From positions 186,001 through 250,000 of the forward strand of contig NZ_AUBX01000011.1 in NCBI RefSeq assembly GCF_000429465.1: a stretch of 64,000 nt of DNA. The letters run 5' to 3'. The notes below the pieces were generated by a model. It saw only the letters and a list, made by a program, of their open reading frames with translations. It had not been told where the DNA came from and did no database searches. The first letter of the stretch is position 1; each line of letters begins with the position of its first letter. A program made the translations under genes and the position numbers. This document shows, piece after piece, positions 9,335 through 16,552 of this stretch. Origin of the DNA: Algoriphagus vanfongensis DSM 17529 (GTDB taxonomy: Bacteria; Bacteroidota; Bacteroidia; Cytophagales; Cyclobacteriaceae).

Positions 9335-9895
9335 TTGGATTTTCTTCATCGGCATATTGAGGCTCTGATATTTTGCAACCCTTCTCCTCTGGAGAAAGGC
9401 GATATCCAAAAATGTCTTGTCGAAATGTTTGAAGCAGATGTGCCGATGGAGCATATCGACGAAGCATTGCTTCAGCTCGAGCAGAAATACCAGCAGGAGG
9501 AATATTCATTTGCGCTGGAACATCTGGGAGGGGGGTATCAATTTTTGACCAAGCCAGCTTATCAAGCCAGTATCGCCATATTGCTCAAGCAGCAAAGCCA
9601 GAAGCGCCTCTCAACAGCACAAATGGAGACTTTGTCTATTATCGCTTACAAGCAGCCAGTCACCAAAGGTGAATTGGAGCAGATCCGTGGTGTCAACTGC
9701 GATTATTCTGTTCAGAAGCTTCTGGAGAAAGAGCTGATCGAAATCAAAGGAAAGTCGGATTCTATCGGTCGGCCGATGCTCTACGGTACATCTGGGAAGT
9801 TTATGGAATATTTTGGAATCAATTCGATCCAGGACTTGCCTCAACCCAAAGATTTTTCGCAGCCAGATAATCAGATCGGAGAGGAACGTGAGTGA
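9335..9895 (+). CDS. scpB: Segregation and condensation protein B
   Basis: ScpB is the winged-helix kleisin partner of the SMC-ScpA condensin that compacts and segregates the chromosome. At 186 residues it has normal length. The hallmark middle segment TLSIIAYKQPVTKGELEQIRGV and the later GRPMLYGTSGKFMEYFGI are both present. The start is taken as TTG at 9335, immediately after the preceding gene, because HRHIEALIFCNPSPL is the expected N-terminus and there is no nearer ATG. No scpA lies in the window. Confidence 0.93.
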   Translation: MDFLHRHIEALIFCNPSPLEKGDIQKCLVEMFEADVPMEHIDEALLQLEQKYQQEEYSFALEHLGGGYQFLTKPAYQASIAILLKQQSQKRLSTAQMETLSIIAYKQPVTKGELEQIRGVNCDYSVQKLLEKELIEIKGKSDSIGRPMLYGTSGKFMEYFGINSIQDLPQPKDFSQPDNQIGEERE

Positions 9896-10139
9896 TCAGT
9901 GATCAGTAGCCGTATGCAGAGGTGAAATTTGAAAGCTAAATTCAGAAGTCTGAAAAAGTCATAGATTAACCTACCGAATAATGGAAGTAGCTTATTGAAT
10001 ATCCGCTTTCATACAACTGGTACTGTGAAAAGTTTACTTCTCCAGCAGTGGACTGTTGGCTGTTGTCCGTGGGCGATTATTCGCAACAATAAAACGGAAA
10101 AGGGTTCATGATAGTGTAATCGCGGATAATCATCCTAGC
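9896..10139. other. Intergenic stretch with degenerate word-family sequence
   Basis: No gene seen. It contains a tandem GTGATCA GTGATCA word right after scpB and, near 10045-10075, a segment rich in GTGGACTG/TTGTCCGTGG. These are related in reverse orientation to words in the 52.1-52.4 kb gap (CCACGGACCACAG) and near the window end (GATCACTGATCA). Confidence 0.45.
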
Positions 10140-10763
10140 TTAATCTATTGCCTTTACTTTGGCCAGTTGGGCGATGAGGTATTTTTTACCAGTTTGTATT
10201 TCTTCACAAAGCACTCGAGTCCTTTTTGTTTCGCCTTTTTTGAACACTCTTCCCGAGAGCTCGAATTGGAGCCCCGGTTTCAAATCAGACAAAAAGCAAG
10301 TGGTTTCCATTTGATCCAGAGGATCATATTTGCTTAGTTCTTTCATCAAAAATAGATCCCTGGCAGAGCTTGCTTTGGGGGCTTTCATATGTCTCTGTAG
10401 AGGGATCAAAAGGTCACGAGGGAAAACCCAAGGAGTCAACATGGGTTGCATTAATTGCTGAAAAGTACTTTTCCATTCTGCTCCATGCGGAGAGACTCTG
10501 TATCCGAATTTCAAAAAAGTATGAAGATGAGCTACTTCATGGATATAGGTGATCAGAAATTGGAACCTATTTAGATCGCTATTGATGGTAATGGTTTGAA
10601 TGGATTGATCCCTGCGATATCTAAAGTCGCCTAGTTTGGTTTTTCTACTTTTTGAGATTTTAAAGTGAAAAGGGGAATTGCTCCATAACTCAATGCAGTA
10701 ATCCAGGCTGTGTTCGGGGACTTGAGGAGTTAAAAGTATGCGGAGTTTATCCGAGTGATCCAT
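10140..10763 (-). CDS. SprT-like zinc metalloprotease-fold protein
   Basis: A 207-residue protein with the zincin motif HEVAH (residues 75-79) and a downstream histidine in SPHGAEWK (H93), the SprT/Spartan arrangement. SprT-like proteins may process DNA-protein crosslinks; bacterial members are largely uncharacterised. The C-terminal ~60 residues form a beta-rich stretch (GLQFELSGRVFKKGETKRTR) in place of a zinc ribbon; no C4 cluster is visible. It is a single gene, convergent with scpB. Confidence 0.8.
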   Translation of the reverse strand: MDHSDKLRILLTPQVPEHSLDYCIELWSNSPFHFKISKSRKTKLGDFRYRRDQSIQTITINSDLNRFQFLITYIHEVAHLHTFLKFGYRVSPHGAEWKSTFQQLMQPMLTPWVFPRDLLIPLQRHMKAPKASSARDLFLMKELSKYDPLDQMETTCFLSDLKPGLQFELSGRVFKKGETKRTRVLCEEIQTGKKYLIAQLAKVKAID

Positions 10764-10774
10764 GACGAAAAGTA

Positions 10775-10804
10775 CAAAAAAAGAGTCCCGAATTTCGGGA
10801 CTCT
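10775..10804 (-). terminator. Terminator of the small acidic lipoprotein gene
   Basis: Stem AGAGTCCCG (10782-10790) / CGGGACTCT (10796-10804) with loop AATTT. Read on the minus strand it is followed by a run of seven T (10781-10775). Confidence 0.8.
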
Positions 10805-10828
10805 CAAATTTTTCAGATCAGATTGTGC

Positions 10829-11038
10829 TTATTTTACTTCTTCCACCACCTCTTCAACTACTACCTCTACAGAGTCAGTAGTTTCTTCGATGATTTCTTC
10901 AGTAGCTTCTACAGTCTCAGTAGCAGTCTCTTCAACTGTCTCTACTACGTCTGTAGTTTCTTCTTTCACTTCTTTGTTGCCGCAAGATGCAGTGAATGCC
11001 AAGCCAGCGATTGCGAAAATTGCAAATACCTTTTTCAT
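10829..11038 (-). CDS. Small Glu/Val/Thr-rich lipoprotein
   Basis: A 69-residue protein. Its signal peptide MKKVFAIFAIAGLAFTASC ends in a lipobox cysteine (C19). The remainder is a low-complexity, highly acidic stretch built from EETTD, VVETVEET and VEEVVEE-like units, almost entirely Glu, Val, Thr, Asp and Ile. It is probably a periplasmic or surface lipoprotein of unknown role. It has its own promoter (11064-11095) and terminator, and low-complexity proteins of this sort evolve quickly, so family assignment is not possible from sequence alone. Confidence 0.75.
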   Translation of the reverse strand: MKKVFAIFAIAGLAFTASCGNKEVKEETTDVVETVEETATETVEATEEIIEETTDSVEVVVEEVVEEVK

Positions 11039-11063
11039 TTTTTGTGGTTTTCTTAATTCGATG

Positions 11064-11095
11064 CAAAGGTATCGCCAAATTCTTCAATTCTGCAA
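11064..11095 (-). promoter_or_regulatory. Promoter of the small acidic lipoprotein gene
   Basis: Minus-strand -7 element TACCTTTG (11071-11064) fits TAnnTTTG, with TTG at 11095-11093 as -33 element and a 21-nt spacer. It lies about 25 nt upstream of the ATG at 11038. Confidence 0.55.
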
Positions 11096-11115
11096 TAGGC
11101 GATTCAAATATTTTT

Positions 11116-12429
11116 TTATTTGTTTTTATAAATAATTTTTACGGGAACTCCCTCGAAATCAAAGCTTTCACGGAGTCGGTTTTCCAGATACCGAGTGTAG
11201 GGGCTTTTGATGTATTGAGGAAGGTTGCAGAAGAAGGCAAAAACCGGATTTTTGGTCGGTAATTGGGTCGCGTATTTGATCTTGATGTACTTGCCTTTCC
11301 AAGCCGGAGGAGGATATCTTTCGATTTCCGGTAGCATGACATCGTTCAGTTTGGATGTCGGAATTCTACGGGTTTTATTCTCGTAAACTTTCACAGCTAG
11401 TTCAATTGCCTGAAAGATCCGCTGCTTTTCTGTCACAGAGGTGAAAATAATCGGGATCCACTTGTGTTCTCCCAGTCTTTCCATCATATCATCCTTGACC
11501 TTGTTCATGGTTTTGTGGTCTTTTTCGATCAAATCCCACTTGTTGACCATGATCATGACACCTTTATTGTTTTTGATAGCCAAGGCGATCAAATTGATGT
11601 CTTGGGCTTCCAGTCCTCGAGAAGCATCGACCATGACGATGATGACATCTGACTCCTCCAAGGTTCTCAAAGAACGCATGACTGAGTAAAACTCAATGTC
11701 CTCTTTGACTTTGGCCTTTTTTCTGATCCCTGCGGTATCGGTGATGATAAAATCCTGACCGAATAATTTGTATCTGGTATGAATGGCGTCGCGGGTGGTG
11801 CCTGCTTCATTCGTCACGATGGAGCGCTCTTTTCCCAAAAGTGAATTGAGAAAGGAGGATTTGCCGACATTCGGTCTTCCCAGAATAGATATTTTTGGTA
11901 TTCCTGCATCCGGGTCTTCGTCTCCTTGATCTTCGAAGTGAGTGACCATTTGGTCCAAAAGCTCTCCGGTACCGCTGCCACTGACTGCTGCGATTGGGAA
12001 GATTTCGAAGTCGCTCAGACCAAGTGCATAAAACTCATTGGCCATGAGGGATTTTTCCAGGTTGTCAGCCTTGTTTGCTACGATGTAGATGGGCTTTTCA
12101 GTACTTCTCAGTTCGTTGGCAAACTCAGAGTCTAGATCGGTGAGGCCGTCGTTGCAGTCCACTACGAATAGAATCACGTCTGCTTCATCCACAGCCAGCT
12201 TGACCTGCTTGCGGATTTCGGCTTCGTAGATATCGTCTGACCCAGTGACATATCCACCGGTATCTATGACAGAAAAAAACTTGCCTGACCACTGGGCATG
12301 TCCGTAATGGCGATCACGGGTGACCCCGCTCATGTTGTCTTCGATGGCTTTTCTTTCCTCGACGAGTCGATTGAAAAGAGTGGATTTACCCACGTTAGGT
12401 CTCCCTACAATTGCTACTATATTTGCCAT
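11116..12429 (-). CDS. der: Ribosome biogenesis GTPase Der (EngA)
   Basis: Der has two tandem GTPase domains and a C-terminal KH-like domain, and is needed for 50S subunit maturation. G1 motif GRPNVGKST is at residues 9-17, and the second GRPNVGKSS is near residue 180. G3 motifs DTGG and DTAG and G4 motifs NKAD and NKWD are visible. I take the ATG at 12429, giving MANIVAIVGRPN and 437 residues. An in-frame TTG seven codons upstream would run into era. Only one base separates it from the era stop, so era-der form an operon. Confidence 0.97.
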   Translation of the reverse strand: MANIVAIVGRPNVGKSTLFNRLVEERKAIEDNMSGVTRDRHYGHAQWSGKFFSVIDTGGYVTGSDDIYEAEIRKQVKLAVDEADVILFVVDCNDGLTDLDSEFANELRSTEKPIYIVANKADNLEKSLMANEFYALGLSDFEIFPIAAVSGSGTGELLDQMVTHFEDQGDEDPDAGIPKISILGRPNVGKSSFLNSLLGKERSIVTNEAGTTRDAIHTRYKLFGQDFIITDTAGIRKKAKVKEDIEFYSVMRSLRTLEESDVIIVMVDASRGLEAQDINLIALAIKNNKGVMIMVNKWDLIEKDHKTMNKVKDDMMERLGEHKWIPIIFTSVTEKQRIFQAIELAVKVYENKTRRIPTSKLNDVMLPEIERYPPPAWKGKYIKIKYATQLPTKNPVFAFFCNLPQYIKSPYTRYLENRLRESFDFEGVPVKIIYKNK

Positions 12430-12430
12430 A

Positions 12431-13324
12431 TCAAGTTGGGTCGTACCCAAATTTTTTCAGTTTCTGTTTATTTTTTCTCCAATCGGATTCTACTTTGACG
12501 AAGGTTTCTAAATGCACCTGTTTTCCAAAAAAGGCTTCCAGCTCTTGACGCGCTTCGATTCCTACTTTTTTGAGCATTTTGCCCTTTTCGCCAATGATAA
12601 TTCCTTTTTGGCTGTTTCTTTCTACGAAAATTGTAGCTCTCATACGTATGATGCGCTCATTTTCGTGAAACTCTTCTATTCCTACTTCTGTGCTGTAGGG
12701 GATTTCTTTCTTGTAATTCTTAAAGATTTTCTCACGAATGATCTCAGAGGCAAAGAACCGCTCTGGGCGGTCGGTTAGTTCCTCTTTGTCATAAAAAGCG
12801 GGATGATCCGGTAGCCTTTCAAGAATTTCTTGCAGTATTCTTTCGGTATTGAATTTCTCTTGGGCCGAGATCGGAATTACAGTCTCGGCTTTTAGCTGTT
12901 CTGTCCAATATTGGGTGACCTCCTCCAGCTGTCCTTCTTTTGCCAGATCGATTTTGTTGATGACCAGGATAACAGGAATCCCCGAGTTGTTGATTCGCTC
13001 AATGATAGTCTCAATATCCTCACTAGTTTCATATAGATCCGTAACGAATAAGATGATGTCAGCATCCTCCAAGGAAAGATTGACAAAAGTCATCATGCTT
13101 TTGTGAAGCTCGTATTGGGGCTTTAGCATTCCAGGAGTGTCCGAAAAGACAATCTGAAAATTTTCGTCGTTGATCAGGCCAAGGATCCGATGGCGCGTAG
13201 TCTGCGCCTTGGAAGAGATGATAGAAAGCCGCTCTCCGATCAAGATATTCATCAGGGTAGATTTACCTACGTTCGGTTTACCGATGATATTGACGAATCC
13301 TGCCTGATGAGGTTTTTGAGACAT
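12431..13324 (-). CDS. era: GTPase Era
   Basis: Era binds 16S rRNA near its 3' end and checks 30S maturation. G1 is GKPNVGKST (residues 15-23), followed by DTPGM (G3) and NKID (G4). The C-terminal KH domain includes GEKGKMLKKVGIEARQELE. Full length at 297 residues. It is the first gene of the era-der pair. Upstream, a TACCTTTG element (13348-13341 on the minus strand) is a possible -7 box, but I found no well-spaced -33 element. Confidence 0.97.
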   Translation of the reverse strand: MSQKPHQAGFVNIIGKPNVGKSTLMNILIGERLSIISSKAQTTRHRILGLINDENFQIVFSDTPGMLKPQYELHKSMMTFVNLSLEDADIILFVTDLYETSEDIETIIERINNSGIPVILVINKIDLAKEGQLEEVTQYWTEQLKAETVIPISAQEKFNTERILQEILERLPDHPAFYDKEELTDRPERFFASEIIREKIFKNYKKEIPYSTEVGIEEFHENERIIRMRATIFVERNSQKGIIIGEKGKMLKKVGIEARQELEAFFGKQVHLETFVKVESDWRKNKQKLKKFGYDPT

Positions 13325-13523
13325 TGGGTTGAATTTTTGACAAAGGTACTTGATTTTTAGACAAAACGACAGTTTGAGAAGGCTTCACGAAATAAAATTT
13401 GGCTTTTTGATTGTGGTTTTTATAGTTGGTGTTTGGGTTTGACTTAGAATGGATTAGAGGTTTTGAGCGAGGAGGGAGGGGGGAGAAGGGGTGTTATGTA
13501 AAAAATATTTTTTCGCTGGTGAT

Positions 13524-13554
13524 TTTGCTTTTGAAATATTATCCACTACTTTTG
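13524..13554 (+). promoter_or_regulatory. Promoter of the initiator tRNA gene
   Basis: TTTG (13524-13527), 19-nt spacer, TACTTTTG (13547-13554), a full match to the Bacteroidetes sigma consensus. It lies about 65 nt before the tRNA. A short hairpin (about 13560-13580, CGCC/GGCG core) sits in the leader between start site and tRNA. Confidence 0.7.
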
Positions 13555-13619
13555 TATCACCATTCGCCGCAAGGGCGGATTTAAATAAGAAAAAGAGTCG
13601 TCAAGACTTAAAAATATAT

Positions 13620-13692
<73 letters not shown>

Positions 13693-13696
13693 CTAC

Positions 13697-13727
13697 AAAG
13701 CCGATCAGAAATGATCGGCTTTTTTGT
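13697..13727 (+). terminator. Terminator of the tRNA transcript
   Basis: Stem AAAGCCGATCA (13697-13707) / TGATCGGCTTT (13712-13722) with a GAAA tetraloop, followed by further T residues. It begins five bases after the tRNA. Confidence 0.88.
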
Positions 13728-13858
13728 TTTCAACTTGTTTTCATCTTGTGTTCACCCTATTGTTTTCGATGATTTTGCTCTCTTTCTAGATTTAATTTGG
13801 GCCTTCAATCAAAAAGAAAGTGGATTCTAGAAAAAAGCTTTGATTTTTCGGGATGGCT

Positions 13859-14638
13859 TTACCTCTTCCCCAATATCTCAAATAGTAATTCTGGTTCGTC
13901 GGTGGTGATAAAATCAGCGCCTTGGTCCAGTAGCCACTTCATGTCTTCTGGATTGTTTACAGTCCAGGAATTCACAGTCAAACCCAGGTCTTTAGCCTCT
14001 TTGATCCATTCTGGTTTTTCGCGAAGGAGCTTGATGTTATAGTCAAAGCCAAAAAAACCGGCTTCTTTCAGTTCTTTAGGACTTTTGTTTCCCATCAGAT
14101 ATGCTACGTTGGCAGCGGGGTCCAGTTCTATGACTTTGAGTCCTGCCTCATAGCTGAAGGTGATGTAATCCACCCATTTCTCTGCTTTTAGTTTTTGGAC
14201 TGCAGCGACACTTTTTGTGGCCAATTCCTCACTTCTAGCAGTGCTGATTTTGGAGGGTTTGATTTCAAAAATCAGCTTTGTTCCGTTTTGTTTGATCCCT
14301 TTTTTAAGATACTCTTCCACCGTTGGGATTTTCTCCCCGTTAGGAAGTTTGTGTTTGCGGAGTTCTTTAAAGGTAGTTGTTTCAATATCCAAGCCTTCGT
14401 GATCTGCATCATGATTGACCACCAATTTCCCATCCGCTGTCATCCAAACGTCAAACTCCGAACCTTCACATTGCAATGCCACAGCTTGCTCGAGGGAGGC
14501 AAGGGAGTTTTGAGGAATACCTTGAGCCTTCCAAGCTCCCCGATGGGCAATGACTTTGTTTTTTGAAAAATTGTCTTGGCTTTTGGCTCCAAAAGAAATG
14601 AGACAGAAAAGAAATGCGAAAAGAAGTAGCTTGTTCAT
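13859..14638 (-). CDS. Glycerophosphodiester phosphodiesterase, exported
   Basis: Hydrolyses glycerophosphodiesters to glycerol-3-phosphate plus alcohol, salvaging phospholipid head groups. The 259-residue protein has a cleavable signal peptide (MNKLLLFAFLFCLISFGAKS). GDPD-family catalytic residues are visible: AHRG with H32/R33, E61 and D63 in EGSEFDV, and H76 in VNHDAD. Later conserved parts are the FEIKP strand and the C-terminal NSWTVNNPEDMKWLLDQGAD segment. Single gene, minus strand. Confidence 0.92.
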   Translation of the reverse strand: MNKLLLFAFLFCLISFGAKSQDNFSKNKVIAHRGAWKAQGIPQNSLASLEQAVALQCEGSEFDVWMTADGKLVVNHDADHEGLDIETTTFKELRKHKLPNGEKIPTVEEYLKKGIKQNGTKLIFEIKPSKISTARSEELATKSVAAVQKLKAEKWVDYITFSYEAGLKVIELDPAANVAYLMGNKSPKELKEAGFFGFDYNIKLLREKPEWIKEAKDLGLTVNSWTVNNPEDMKWLLDQGADFITTDEPELLFEILGKR

Positions 14639-14742
14639 TGGGGTTCAATTGTCGTCTTGTCGGTAAAAATAAGAATGCCTGTCAAATACACCGGAACTTC
14701 CATCATAATTCATCAAATCTTCATATTGGATTCTTTTCAAAA

Positions 14743-14774
14743 AAAATGGCCAAGAATAACTTCCTGGCCATTTT
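14743..14774 (-). terminator. Terminator of the crystallin/aerolysin-like gene
   Basis: Stem AAAATGGCCA (14743-14752) / TGGCCATTTT (14765-14774). On the minus strand the 3' arm continues into a run of T. It starts 22 bp beyond the stop of the crystallin-type gene. Confidence 0.78.
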
Positions 14775-14795
14775 GACAAATGAAGATTCAAAAGT

Positions 14796-15860
14796 TTATA
14801 CGTCGGCTCCTTCAAAAATCTCAATAGGAGTTTCGGTAACAATAGCTTCCCCTTCTTGGAATTCCTCGAATAGAATGGACACATCTTGTTTGAAGGTGTT
14901 TTCTGTCCCCTTCAGTCTAAATGTGTAAATCGCATCCAATCGGACTCTTTTGGGGGTCAGGAGTTGTGTGACCTCACCGATAGTCATCGGCGGAATTTTG
15001 ATCGTCACCGATTTGGTGAATTTACTGGTGATGCTGGTGGTCTCTTCCTCACCGATTGTAAAGCTGTTTTCGAAAGTTGTGCTCACGCTGTTTGCCACCT
15101 CAGCAGATAATGGACCTCTTTCCACTCCGACGCTTGTACTGGTAGTGACTGTGATCCCCACCAAGGTAGATTGGCTGAAGCTTCTGGAGGTAGATTTGGA
15201 GATCTCGCTTTCCAAGGTGAGTGTGCTTACTGTTTCCAGATTCGAATCATTGAGCGTAGAGTCGGAGAGGCCTATCGGCTGCCCATCAGGAAGAACAACC
15301 TCGTTTACATACTCGATATTGACCAACTCCAAATCTGGACGCAGGATCTGTACACTCGAGGCATTGTCATGAAATCCGAAATGAGCCAAGTTAGGATAGT
15401 CTCCCGGACCAAATTCCCTGCTTTTTCCTCCCAGATTCACATGTTCAAAAAGGATCACCTTCACGCCATCTGGAACTTTCATAGAGGTAATGCTATCATT
15501 TCTCATAAAAGGAGAGTTGTAACTGGCGACTTCTCCCAGACCCGCCAGGTTTTGCTTGAACCCACCGAAATTGATATGCTGGAAAAAGCTCACCAAAGGA
15601 TAGAGTTTTTCATCATGTTCAAATATTTCCATCGAGCTGATATGGTCATTCCAAGCTTCTACAAAGGGGTATTCGCCAGGAAACAAAACTAATCTTTGCC
15701 CACGGAAGCCAGTGTGCAAATAGAAATAGGCGAAAAAGCCAGGTTCTATTTTGATGGAACTGATTTGGTCATTGCCGATCGGAATGGTCACATATTGGCC
15801 TAATCCGTAAGTGGCTCTAGTTCCCTTGAAATGTGCGTGTTGAAAAATTGTAACTGCCAT
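14796..15860 (-). CDS. Beta/gamma-crystallin protein fused to an aerolysin-like pore-forming domain
   Basis: A 354-residue protein with two parts. Residues 1-172 hold four Greek-key motifs, i.e. two beta/gamma-crystallin domains. Calcium signatures of the N/D-N/D-x-x-S/T-S type occur at NDQISS (30-35), NDHISS (71-76) and NDSITS (121-126), plus a degenerate HDNASS (164-169). Residues about 178-354 are beta-rich with a long Ser/Thr stretch of alternating polarity (about 218-282) containing SKSTSRSFSQSTLVGITV, as in the insertion hairpin of the aerolysin/ETX-MTX2 superfamily. There is no signal peptide. This order matches the vertebrate beta-gamma-CAT pore-forming subunit. The crystallin part is certain; the pore-forming assignment is from pattern. 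A possible -7 box TACCTTTG lies upstream (16017-16010). Confidence 0.8.
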   Translation of the reverse strand: MAVTIFQHAHFKGTRATYGLGQYVTIPIGNDQISSIKIEPGFFAYFYLHTGFRGQRLVLFPGEYPFVEAWNDHISSMEIFEHDEKLYPLVSFFQHINFGGFKQNLAGLGEVASYNSPFMRNDSITSMKVPDGVKVILFEHVNLGGKSREFGPGDYPNLAHFGFHDNASSVQILRPDLELVNIEYVNEVVLPDGQPIGLSDSTLNDSNLETVSTLTLESEISKSTSRSFSQSTLVGITVTTSTSVGVERGPLSAEVANSVSTTFENSFTIGEEETTSITSKFTKSVTIKIPPMTIGEVTQLLTPKRVRLDAIYTFRLKGTENTFKQDVSILFEEFQEGEAIVTETPIEIFEGADV

Positions 15861-16103
15861 GATAATTGAATTTTGAGATTGAAAATGAAATTATTTAGAA
15901 AATGCTCTCTGCGGTAGCAGGTTACATCCCGCTACACTGAAGAGTAAAAAGCCCAATAAAAATCCAAGTCAAAGCCCCGGGGATTTGGAGTCTTACTATC
16001 GCTACTTTACAAAGGTAAATGATGTAAGTGCCTTGCTTTTAATACTTTTGCGACAAAGTCTGTAACAAATCCGACAACAAAAAGAGAGGAAGGACGAATC
16101 TAT

Positions 16104-16439
16104 TTAGCCTCGGATCCAGGCGATTAGTGCAAAAAAAGCGCAGGTAAAGAAAAGCAACTGTGTGCCTCCCAATATCCAGTGTTTCCGTTTGAGTGTGAAA
16201 TCACTTCTTACCTCGAGAGATAGAATCAGGTTGAATACTACGGCGGAAAGAATCGTGAACGCAAAGGAAGTGATGGCGGTTTGGAGCCAAAATACCATGA
16301 TAGGGGCTGCTGTGGCTTTGATATCCCGAAGGACAACTACGCATCCGGTGCCGGCCGAAAAATTGATTCCGATCATCCATTTGCTCCAGTTGATGAGTTC
16401 TTTGGGGATCTCGATGTTGGATTGCTGATTTGATTCCAT
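16104..16439 (-). CDS. Small hypothetical membrane protein
   Basis: A 111-residue protein with three predicted membrane helices (around INFSAGTGCVVVL, FWLQTAITSFAFTILSAVVF and WILGGTQLLFFTCAFFALIA). I use the ATG at 16439 (MESNQQSN); the frame stays open 16 codons further to an earlier ATG. No family recognised. It stands alone between the crystallin-type gene and the hydrolase-AraC regulator, downstream of the latter on the same strand, so it could be part of that transcript. Confidence 0.6.
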   Translation of the reverse strand: MESNQQSNIEIPKELINWSKWMIGINFSAGTGCVVVLRDIKATAAPIMVFWLQTAITSFAFTILSAVVFNLILSLEVRSDFTLKRKHWILGGTQLLFFTCAFFALIAWIRG

Positions 16440-16552
16440 GGTTTCTTGATGAAGTTGAGAATTCAAATTAGCTCTGCAAAGTGACATGGACGTGTCAATT
16501 TCCGCCAGATATCCCTACAAAACCGACAAGACTCAATAAAAAGCAGTTTTCT

